Source: Arenicellales bacterium (GTDB lineage Bacteria; Pseudomonadota; Gammaproteobacteria; Arenicellales; UBA868). Taken from it: a stretch of DNA of 11,638 bases. Below are positions 5,983 to 11,638 of this stretch, in pieces (within the stretch, counting starts at the first letter, position 1; the number at the start of each line of letters is the position of its first letter). The translations under genes and the position numbers were made by a program. The notes under the pieces were generated by a model. It was not told where the DNA came from. It did no database searches and saw nothing but the letters and a program-made list of their open reading frames with translations. The stretch is from the NCBI GenBank assembly GCA_028825345.1, contig JAPKAJ010000058.1, forward strand, positions 1 to 11,638, in the 5' to 3' direction.

Positions 5983-6285
5983 TCAGTCCTTACCCGCCTC
6001 AATATTGCCGCGATTGTCGCCGTCATCATCATTGCCGCGATTGTCGTCGCCCTCTTCTTCATTAAATGGGATACGAACGGCTCGAGACGGCACAATTGTC
6101 GAAATCGCATGCTTGTAGATCAACTGACTTACACTGTTTCGAAGCAATACAACAAAGGGATCGAATGACTCGACCTGCCCTTGCAATTTAATGCCATTGA
6201 CCAGATAAATTGAGACAGGAATCCGCTCCTTGCGTAAAGTATTTAGAAACGGGTCCTGAAGGGCTGTACTCCTTTGCTGGTTCAT
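5983..6285 (-). CDS. hfq: RNA chaperone Hfq
   Basis: Hfq is a hexameric Sm-like ring that matches small RNAs to mRNAs and controls their stability and translation. The 100-aa product carries Sm1 and Sm2: LQDPFLNTLRKERIPVSIYL (9-28), VNGIKLQGQVESFDPFVVLL (29-48), then YKHAIST (57-63) with the Lys58-His59 pair of the proximal face. The rim has the basic RKER patch (18-21). Pro43 stands where E. coli has Gln41. The tail (76-100) is acidic with a repeated DNRGN unit. I chose the ATG at 6283-6285 because AGGAGG lies 5 nt upstream and the length fits the family. An in-frame upstream start (TTG at 6325-6327) also has a Shine-Dalgarno. miaA lies upstream and hflX downstream, the usual order. Confidence 0.98.
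   Translation of the reverse strand: MNQQRSTALQDPFLNTLRKERIPVSIYLVNGIKLQGQVESFDPFVVLLRNSVSQLIYKHAISTIVPSRAVRIPFNEEEGDDNRGNDDDGDNRGNIEAGKD
6004..6046. repeat. 27-bp-period repeat in the hfq tail
   Basis: ATTGCCGCGATTGTCG occurs identically at 6004-6019 and 6031-6046. The 27-bp step equals nine codons, so the Hfq tail repeats DNRGN at residues 81-85 and 90-94. The exact DNA identity points to a recent in-frame duplication. Confidence 0.85.
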
Positions 6286-6516
6286 GAAAGCCTCCTGTCC
6301 GACCGCCAAGATAGCCACCATTTGCAACAAATCACTCCTAAGAATGAAGAAAGCTTGGCACCCAGACGGTTCAGCTCTTTGGGTATTGGGCTTAGGGTTT
6401 TGCGGCAGCCGTTATGGTAATCGAATACTTTGATTTTATATTTCAGTCTCTTACTAGACTATTGTAATATTATTCTTTAATGTGGTCGACAACTCCACAA
6501 TCCCAATGTAAGGCCC
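6286..6516 (-). promoter_or_regulatory. miaA-hfq spacer, likely hfq promoter and leader
   Basis: This 231-nt gap is the longest in the operon and contains its most AT-rich stretch (about 6420-6480). Read on the minus strand it holds -10-like TACAAT (6461-6466) and TATAAA (6435-6440), neither with a good -35 at 16-18 bp. Two small hairpins are visible: TGTGG/CCACA (6481-6499, 9-nt loop) and AGTCT/AGACT (6445-6460, 6-nt loop). Neither is followed by a T-run on the minus strand. In E. coli hfq has its own promoters inside miaA, so a separate hfq promoter here would be expected. AGGAG (6335-6339) and AGGAGG just before the hfq ATG are both strong ribosome-binding sites. The exact promoter is not resolved. 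Confidence 0.45.
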
Positions 6517-7497
6517 TTAGGCGCGTTTTTCAAGTTTTGTTCCGCCCGCGATCACCCCTTTCGCTTCCAGATAGCGGCACAGGGTCGCCACCAAGGTCGG
6601 GCTGGTGCCATCAAACCAGGCAGCGCCCGGCTCATTTCTTAACCAGGTCAGCTGCCGTTTGGCTAAGCGCCTGGTCGCCGCGCTAGCACGTTCAACCATG
6701 GTTGAATAATCGACCTGTCCCTCGAGGTATTCCCAGACCTGTCGGTACCCCACACTACGCAGCGCTGGCGTTGTCCCGCCTTGCGGCCACTGTTCCTTAA
6801 GTTTTTCTACCTCCTCAACCAGTCCATCATCCAACATTCGCTCAAGGCGCTTCGATATCCGCTGGTGAAGCAATTGCCGGTCCGGGATGAATATACTGAC
6901 TCGAGTGACCTTAACGCCTTTTTCAATCAGCCCGTTCCCTGTTGCCTCCATTGGAACCGGAAGGCCAGTGAGGAGATTGATCTCCAAAGCGCGCGAAATT
7001 CGTTGGGCATCCTGCCGATCGATCCGCTGGGCCGCTTGCGGATCCACTTGTTCAAGCCTTGCGTGCAAAGAAGGCCAACCGCGTTGCTTAGCCTGTTTAA
7101 CCAGTCGCGCCCGCAACGCTGAATTGGCGGGGGGCAAATCCGATAGGCCGCGCAAGAGTGCGGCAAAATAGAACATCGTTCCACCAACAAGCAGTGGAAT
7201 GCGCCCTTTCTCGAAAGAGTTCTCAATCAACTTGCCGGCTTCGAGGCAAAAATCTGCCGCAGAAAATGGTTGCCTAACGCTTCGGATATCGATCAGGCCG
7301 TGAGGAACCTCCTCGAGGACTTTGCCGTTTGGCTTCGCAGTTCCGATATCGAGACCCTGATACACCTGGCTGGAGTCAACACTAATCAGATCAACCGGTA
7401 GCCGGGCCGCAAGCTCTATGGCGAGATCGGTTTTCCCGGATGCGGTGCTTCCGGCAAGAAAGATGAGGCCGTGACCGGAGCGGTCAGTTGAAATCAC
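6517..7497 (-). CDS. miaA: tRNA dimethylallyltransferase
   Basis: MiaA transfers the dimethylallyl group from DMAPP to N6 of A37 in tRNAs that read codons starting with U, the first step to i6A/ms2i6A. From the GTG at 7495-7497 the protein is 326 aa, close to the family norm. Signatures are the P-loop GSTASGKT (16-23; Ser replaces the usual Pro), the VDSSQVYQGLDIGTAKP segment (40-56) with the catalytic Asp41, LVGGTMFYF (103-111), the core IDRQDAQRISRALE (159-172) and SVGYRQVWEYL in the C-terminal half. The start is uncertain: the frame is open to an ATG at 7582-7584 (355 aa), which has AGGT nearby but overlaps amiB by 59 nt and places the P-loop unusually far in. The GTG has no clear Shine-Dalgarno but gives the normal N-terminus. 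It follows amiB by 28 nt. Confidence 0.96.
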   Translation of the reverse strand: MISTDRSGHGLIFLAGSTASGKTDLAIELAARLPVDLISVDSSQVYQGLDIGTAKPNGKVLEEVPHGLIDIRSVRQPFSAADFCLEAGKLIENSFEKGRIPLLVGGTMFYFAALLRGLSDLPPANSALRARLVKQAKQRGWPSLHARLEQVDPQAAQRIDRQDAQRISRALEINLLTGLPVPMEATGNGLIEKGVKVTRVSIFIPDRQLLHQRISKRLERMLDDGLVEEVEKLKEQWPQGGTTPALRSVGYRQVWEYLEGQVDYSTMVERASAATRRLAKRQLTWLRNEPGAAWFDGTSPTLVATLCRYLEAKGVIAGGTKLEKRA

Positions 7498-7525
7498 GCG
7501 AATCAGTTTGAAAAGCAGAGATCTT

Positions 7526-8812
7526 TCATGAGTTCGGAATCCGCAGTTTTTGCCCAATTCGCAGAACATCCGACGAGAGATCATTCAACCTACGTATTTT
7601 TTCAACTGTCGACCCTAACCTCGCAGCAATTAAAGACAGGGAATCACCCGGGCGCACTTCATACAATTTCTTTTGTTGCCTAACTGGGGGGCAGCGTGGA
7701 TCCTGATCGCAGTACCTACCCAGACCCCTGAAGATCACTCCAGCGATGCGTTCCTGATGCAAGGCCGTTGCAAGCGCCTTTTCTTCTTTCGCGTTAGTGA
7801 TGAAACCAGTTTCCACGAGGACCGCCGGAATATCCACCGATTTCAACACTGCAAAACCAGCTTCTTCAACCCGCTTGCTATGCACTTGCCCCGATTTTTT
7901 TAGTTCCCCAAGAATCCGTGCCGCCAGGATTTTGCTTTCTTTAACCTTCCAGTCGATACCCATATCCAGGAGCGCCTTCTGTAAAACCGGGTCCTGCTCG
8001 CCAATATCGACGCCGCCCGCGAGGTCTGCCGCATTTTCCCGCTTGGCAAGCCACTTGCCCATCTCGCTGCTGGCCCCCCTTTGGGACAATACATAAACTG
8101 AACTGCCTCGCGCACTTCGCCGCCTGGCGGCGTCCGCATGAACTGATATAAAGGCATCCGCCTGACGATTCATCGCCAGGCGGACCCGGCCTCGAAGCGT
8201 GATGTAATAATCTCCGTCTCGGGTAAGCTGGGCCTGCATCCGTCCATCGTGATTAATTATGCTTTTAAGGCGTCGAGCAATACCCAACGCTACCATCTTC
8301 TCGCGCGTGCCGTTTTTTCCGATGGCACCAGGATCCTCGCCCCCGTGACCGGGATCAATAATCACCAGATAATCATCTTTGCGCGTCGTTAATCCGGGCA
8401 CTGCTTTGACAACACCTTGGCCTGCCTCAAAAAGATCTACAACCAATCGATACGAGTAGGGCAAGTTGGGTTCCAGTACAAAGACCTGATACTTCACCGG
8501 CCTTTTCAGATCTAGAACCACCCTCAAAACACCAGATTCGGGCTGGCCCGTGCGCACATCGGTTACTGGGCTGCTACCTCCTCGAGGTTCAGGTAATCCG
8601 CCATCCAAAATAGTGTTGTCGATATCGATGACGAAACGATCAGGGCTGGTTAACACAAAGGCCTGAAAGGTCGCAGCTTCCGAGATATCAAACACCATGC
8701 GGGTTTTCTCAGGACCGTGCCAAAACCGTCCTCCGGTAATCTTGGTTTCCCCTAACGCCACGGCCGTAACGCCCAAGGCTACCATCAGCAGCGCACTTTG
8801 CTTGATGTTCAA
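7526..8812 (-). CDS. amiB: N-acetylmuramoyl-L-alanine amidase AmiB with LysM domain
   Basis: AmiB-type amidases cut the bond between MurNAc and the stem peptide at the division septum, in the periplasm. From TTG at 8810-8812 the protein is 428 aa. It has a signal peptide (K-Q-S-ALLMVALGVTAVALG) and an AMIN domain (about 25-135). An Amidase_3 domain follows, with VIIDPGHGGEDPGA (His156), Glu171 in TREKMVALGI, SVHADA (His225) and VLVETGFITN (Glu334). The C-terminal LysM domain (about 382-428) opens KKLYEVRPGDSLSLIAARLG. Between His225 and Glu334 lies the helical insert (MGKWLAKRENAADLAGG and onward) by which AmiB/AmiC are autoinhibited until an EnvC/NlpD-type activator binds. I chose TTG because it overlaps the tsaE stop (TTGA) and gives a clean signal peptide. 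The frame stays open to 8944, but those 44 residues are antisense-like and precede the signal peptide. Confidence 0.96.
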   Translation of the reverse strand: MNIKQSALLMVALGVTAVALGETKITGGRFWHGPEKTRMVFDISEAATFQAFVLTSPDRFVIDIDNTILDGGLPEPRGGSSPVTDVRTGQPESGVLRVVLDLKRPVKYQVFVLEPNLPYSYRLVVDLFEAGQGVVKAVPGLTTRKDDYLVIIDPGHGGEDPGAIGKNGTREKMVALGIARRLKSIINHDGRMQAQLTRDGDYYITLRGRVRLAMNRQADAFISVHADAARRRSARGSSVYVLSQRGASSEMGKWLAKRENAADLAGGVDIGEQDPVLQKALLDMGIDWKVKESKILAARILGELKKSGQVHSKRVEEAGFAVLKSVDIPAVLVETGFITNAKEEKALATALHQERIAGVIFRGLGRYCDQDPRCPPVRQQKKLYEVRPGDSLSLIAARLGSTVEKIRRLNDLSSDVLRIGQKLRIPNS

Positions 8813-9264
8813 GAACTGACGAATGCCTCCAAAGCGCCTACAGTGTGTGGGCCATCCAAAAGCACGGCCCGACCCGATTTCGGGCAGCTGATCTGGACTC
8901 GCCATTGAGGATGTGGCAATTTCCCAAATCCTCGTTGGGGCCATTCAATCAGCAATATACTCTCGCCATCTTGCCAATCCCGAATTCCCAGGCTCTCCAC
9001 TTCCTCTGGATCACCCAACCGGTAAAGGTCAAGGTGATATACCTTGCATTGGGGCACCTGGTACTCTTCAACCAAAGTGTATGTCGGGCTAACAACCCAA
9101 TCCGGGCAATCCAGTCCTTCTAATACGCCACGCGCAAATGTGGTCTTGCCGCTGCCTAGATCTCCTTCCAGGTAGACGATGTTCCCCGGGGTAAGCCCGC
9201 GTCCGAGGCAGCTACCCAATGCGAGCATCTGCTTCTCGTCAGAGACCGTGGCGCGATACTTCAT
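8809..9264 (-). CDS. tsaE: tRNA threonylcarbamoyladenosine biosynthesis ATPase TsaE
   Basis: TsaE is the small P-loop ATPase that works with TsaB and TsaD to transfer the threonylcarbamoyl group to A37 of ANN-decoding tRNAs (t6A). The 151-aa product has the normal length. Motifs are the Walker A GDLGSGKTT (34-42), the SPTYTLVEEY segment (59-68) of the switch region, HLDLYRL (77-83) with the conserved Asp, and the Walker-B-like LLIEWPQR (104-111). The ATG at 9262-9264 lies within the end of nnr (26-nt overlap) and has only a weak Shine-Dalgarno (AGAAAA), which suggests translational coupling. The stop overlaps the amiB TTG by 4 nt. This nnr-tsaE-amiB order is standard in gammaproteobacteria. 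Confidence 0.97.
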   Translation of the reverse strand: MKYRATVSDEKQMLALGSCLGRGLTPGNIVYLEGDLGSGKTTFARGVLEGLDCPDWVVSPTYTLVEEYQVPQCKVYHLDLYRLGDPEEVESLGIRDWQDGESILLIEWPQRGFGKLPHPQWRVQISCPKSGRAVLLDGPHTVGALEAFVSS

Positions 9265-10744
9265 CAGATTTTTCTGGATAATTGCGTAATAGCCGCAGGT
9301 ACGGCATCAAGTCACTGGCTATCAGCCCAACGGTCCCGCCGGCTCGAGCGACAAGATCGGCGGCTGCCGAATGGATCCATGTCCCAGCCCCGGCGGCTTG
9401 CAAGGGAGATAGTCCCTGTGCCCGCAAACTCCCAATCACCCCGCTCAACAGATCCCCCATTCCGGCACTCGCCATTCCCGAATTTCCCCGATCGCAAAGA
9501 AGTAAACCCTTCTCATCAGAGCATACCAATGTCCCAGAGCCTTTGAGCACACAGACTGCATCCAATGCTTTTGAGATTGCACGAACTGCCCCAGGGCGGT
9601 CACTACTTACGTTCTTCGTCGATTGCCCCAGTAACCTCGCGGCCTCCGCTGGATGTGGCGTGACAACGGCTCCTGGAACGGGCTGCCTGTCCAGAGACAG
9701 CAGGTTGAGCGCATCCGCATCGAGCAGGCTTGGGTCGGCTTTATCCAGTATCAATGCTAACAGCGCGGTACCCCATGAATCCCGCCCCAAACCGGGACCC
9801 ACCACTATCGCATCCATCTGGTCGAGTAGGCCCGTCAGGTCGGCCGGGCCAGATACAGAATGCACCATCAACTCCGGGGACCCGGCCGCAATCGCCGCCA
9901 CGCTGGTGGGATGACAAGCAATGGTGACCCGACCCGCCCCACAGCGCAACGCCGCCGCACCTGCCAGCCAGGCGGCCCCCGCCATTCCAGGTCCACCACC
10001 AACCACCAACAGGTGTCCAGCCTGACCTTTATGAAAACTCGCCTCTCTCAACGGCAGGACAGCTCGAACCCACCGCGAACTAAGGCGAGTCGCAAAATGC
10101 GGCTCGATCCGGACGCTCTCGCCCACACCCAGATCATCGAATAGGATCTCGCCGGCACAGTCCGGCCCGCGACCGGTAAATAACCCAATCTTAAGGCCGA
10201 TAAAAGTCGCGGTGACATTCGCCTTAATTAACGAGCCAGCGGCTGCCCCGCTATCGGCCAAGAGGCCAGAAGGAATATCCACAGAAAGACAGGGTGCATC
10301 GATAGCGTTCATCTTGGCGATTATTTCGGTGAAAGGCGCGCGTGGCTCACTACTCAGCCCTATTCCAAGCAATGCATCGACCACGACATCAGTATCACCT
10401 AGAGCGCCGGCATGGTAAGGAATAAGCTCTGCGCCGGCATCGCGAGCTCCGGTCAGCGCGGACCGGGCGTGGGCGCTACGCGGCTCTGCGTGCTGAATCA
10501 GTTGAACCTCGAGTCCGGCTTTTGCTGCCAAAGCACCGATCACATACCCATCCCCTCCGTTATTGCCGGGGCCGCAAACAATGCTGATCCGCCGAGCCTT
10601 TGGCCACCTTCCGCGCAAAATACGATATGCGTGAAGACCGGCGCGGTGCATTAACGTCCCTGCAGCAGTTCCTGTGCTGAACACTCGTTGTTCTATGCGC
10701 CGAACCTGCTCGGCGGTGTAAAGTTTCGCGGGCAATGAGCTCAT
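9239..10744 (-). CDS. nnr: Bifunctional NAD(P)H-hydrate epimerase / ADP-dependent dehydratase
   Basis: Nnr (YjeF) repairs NADHX and NADPHX, hydrated dead-end forms of NAD(P)H: the N-terminal domain epimerises them and the C-terminal domain dehydrates the S form using ADP. From the ATG at 10742-10744 it is 501 aa, the usual fused length. The epimerase half shows CGPGNNGGDGYV (57-68), DALLGIGL (123-130) and SVDIPSGLLADSG (154-166). The dehydratase half shows KGQAGHLLVVGG (239-250), VVGPGLG (314-320), TPHPAEAARLL (362-372) and NSGMASAGMGDLLSG (421-435, with the catalytic Asp431). A GTG nine codons upstream (10769-10771) is possible but would overlap queG; neither start has a strong Shine-Dalgarno. 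It diverges from queG and overlaps tsaE by 26 nt. It heads the minus-strand run, so its promoter should lie inside or next to the start of queG. Confidence 0.97.
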   Translation of the reverse strand: MSSLPAKLYTAEQVRRIEQRVFSTGTAAGTLMHRAGLHAYRILRGRWPKARRISIVCGPGNNGGDGYVIGALAAKAGLEVQLIQHAEPRSAHARSALTGARDAGAELIPYHAGALGDTDVVVDALLGIGLSSEPRAPFTEIIAKMNAIDAPCLSVDIPSGLLADSGAAAGSLIKANVTATFIGLKIGLFTGRGPDCAGEILFDDLGVGESVRIEPHFATRLSSRWVRAVLPLREASFHKGQAGHLLVVGGGPGMAGAAWLAGAAALRCGAGRVTIACHPTSVAAIAAGSPELMVHSVSGPADLTGLLDQMDAIVVGPGLGRDSWGTALLALILDKADPSLLDADALNLLSLDRQPVPGAVVTPHPAEAARLLGQSTKNVSSDRPGAVRAISKALDAVCVLKGSGTLVCSDEKGLLLCDRGNSGMASAGMGDLLSGVIGSLRAQGLSPLQAAGAGTWIHSAAADLVARAGGTVGLIASDLMPYLRLLRNYPEKSDEVSRHGL

Positions 10745-10761
10745 CGCGATATCATAGCCTG

Positions 10762-11638
10762 ATGAGCACACTATCGGTTGAACACCTCAACGACCTGAAG
10801 AGTCAGATTCATCAATGGGCGAGAGAACTCAATTTCGATGGGTTCGGCGTCTGTGACGGCAATCTGGAACAGGCGGCACCCGCTCTAGCCAGTTGGCTGG
10901 CCAGTGGTTGGCATGGCGAAATGAGTTTTATGGCAAGACACACCGACAAGCGCAGCCAGCCGGATCGGCTCGTACCCGGGATCCATCGTGTCATCAGCGT
11001 GAGACTCAACTATTTTCCAAGCCAGGGAACTCCTCCCATTGATGTTCTTCAAGACCCCACTTTGGGCTATATCGCTCGCTACGCACTCGGCCGGGACTAT
11101 CACCGTCTGATACGGCGAAAACTACAGCAACTGGCAGACCGCATCACGGAATCCGTCGGGCCGTTTCGGTATCGCGCATTTGCCGACAGCGCGCCTGTAA
11201 TGGAAAAGCCCCTGGCCCAGGCCGCCGGGATCGGCTGGATCGGAAAACATACAAATTTGCTCAACCAACATCAAGGTTCCTGGTTTTTTCTTGGGGAGTT
11301 GTATACCGATCTACCTTTGCCAGTCGACGCACCCGCGAGCAACCACTGTGGCTCGTGTACTCAGTGCATCGATGCCTGCCCTACCGGAGCACTGGATCAC
11401 CCCTACCAACTTGATGCGCGCCTATGCATTGCTTACCTGACGATAGAGCATAAGAGCGCTATACCAGAGCCGCTACGGCCATTAATTGGCAATCGAATTT
11501 TTGGTTGCGACGACTGTCAACTGGTCTGCCCACATAACCGGGAAGCACCCGTCGGTGCAATGGATTTTTCTGCCCGCCATGATCTGGACGCAAGCGCTTT
11601 ACTTGACCTGTTTCAATGGAGCGAGATCGACTTTGATT
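10762..11638 (+). CDS. queG: Epoxyqueuosine reductase QueG (3' end beyond the window)
   Basis: QueG is a cobalamin- and iron-sulfur-dependent enzyme that reduces epoxyqueuosine to queuosine at tRNA position 34, the last step of that pathway. The visible 292 codons (family about 350-380 aa) run ATG to the right edge, starting MSTLSVEHLNDLKSQIHQWA. Seen motifs are WHGEMSFMARH (50-60), ADSAPVMEKPLAQAAGIGWI (141-160, with the proposed catalytic Asp142) and GKHTNLL. Two 4Fe-4S motifs follow: CGSCTQCIDACPTG (196-209) and CDDCQLVCPHN (249-259). Only the C-terminal HEAT-like part is missing. The Shine-Dalgarno is weak. An earlier in-frame start would fall inside nnr. The divergent queG/nnr pair is the same as E. 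coli yjeS/yjeF. Confidence 0.97.
   Translation, partial: MSTLSVEHLNDLKSQIHQWARELNFDGFGVCDGNLEQAAPALASWLASGWHGEMSFMARHTDKRSQPDRLVPGIHRVISVRLNYFPSQGTPPIDVLQDPTLGYIARYALGRDYHRLIRRKLQQLADRITESVGPFRYRAFADSAPVMEKPLAQAAGIGWIGKHTNLLNQHQGSWFFLGELYTDLPLPVDAPASNHCGSCTQCIDACPTGALDHPYQLDARLCIAYLTIEHKSAIPEPLRPLIGNRIFGCDDCQLVCPHNREAPVGAMDFSARHDLDASALLDLFQWSEIDFD

Noticed and set aside
6481..6499. Hairpin TGTGG/CCACA after miaA as a terminator
   Set aside because: The stem has only 5 bp and is not followed by a T-run on the minus strand.
8813..8944. 44-residue N-terminal extension of amiB
   Set aside because: It lies wholly within tsaE in another frame and would place a signal peptide internally; the TTG at 8812 gives a normal secreted protein.
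9282..9914. Plus-strand ORF of 210 codons inside nnr
   Set aside because: It is antisense to the dehydratase domain of nnr, whose motifs are intact, and its composition (Ser/Pro/Arg-rich) is typical of a shadow frame.
1..11638. CRISPR array, transposon, toxin-antitoxin or defence system
   Set aside because: No spaced repeat array, transposase, terminal inverted repeats or defence domains are seen; apart from the small ORFs noted, the genes are recognised housekeeping genes.

Overview
The window is a conserved housekeeping block of a gammaproteobacterial chromosome. The evidence is the gene order queG <> nnr-tsaE-amiB-miaA-hfq-hflX-hflK-hflC-DUF2065-purA, which is the yjeS-yjeF / hfq-hflXKC superoperon of that class. 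Protein signatures (Hfq, HflK/HflC, AmiB with AMIN and LysM domains) fit the same class. The genus cannot be told from the sequence. mutL, which usually lies between amiB and miaA, is absent here.

Layout, left to right. (1) Positions 1-141, minus strand: the first 47 codons of a gene that leaves the window, a winged-helix-like N-terminus that is probably RNase R by position. (2) 226-432, plus strand: a small unrecognised ORF of 51 codons followed by a clear intrinsic terminator. (3) 518-604, plus strand: tRNA-Leu(CAG). (4) 782-10744, minus strand: ten genes read right to left as nnr, tsaE, amiB, miaA, hfq, hflX, hflK, hflC, a DUF2065 gene and purA. Several overlap by 4-26 nt. The only long gaps are 5' of hfq (231 nt) and between hfq and hflX (about 100 nt). 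(5) 10762-11638, plus strand: queG, diverging from nnr across a 17-bp gap and cut by the right edge.

Functionally the block mixes metabolite repair (Nnr), tRNA modification (TsaE for t6A, MiaA for i6A, QueG for queuosine), septal peptidoglycan cleavage (AmiB), RNA regulation (Hfq), ribosome rescue (HflX), control of FtsH proteolysis (HflK/HflC) and purine synthesis (PurA).

I do not see a novel defence, mobile or biosynthetic system here: no transposase, CRISPR array, integrase or toxin-antitoxin pair. The points most worth a second look are at the level of gene starts and small ORFs. The hflX N-terminal coding region extends 42 or more codons past its first canonical start and has no ATG/GTG/TTG in frame. 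Its best start is an ATT whose A is the last base of a 28-codon leader ORF's stop. Hfq has a second in-frame start with its own Shine-Dalgarno and a repeated acidic tail. The small plus-strand ORF between the putative rnr and tRNA-Leu carries its own terminator.
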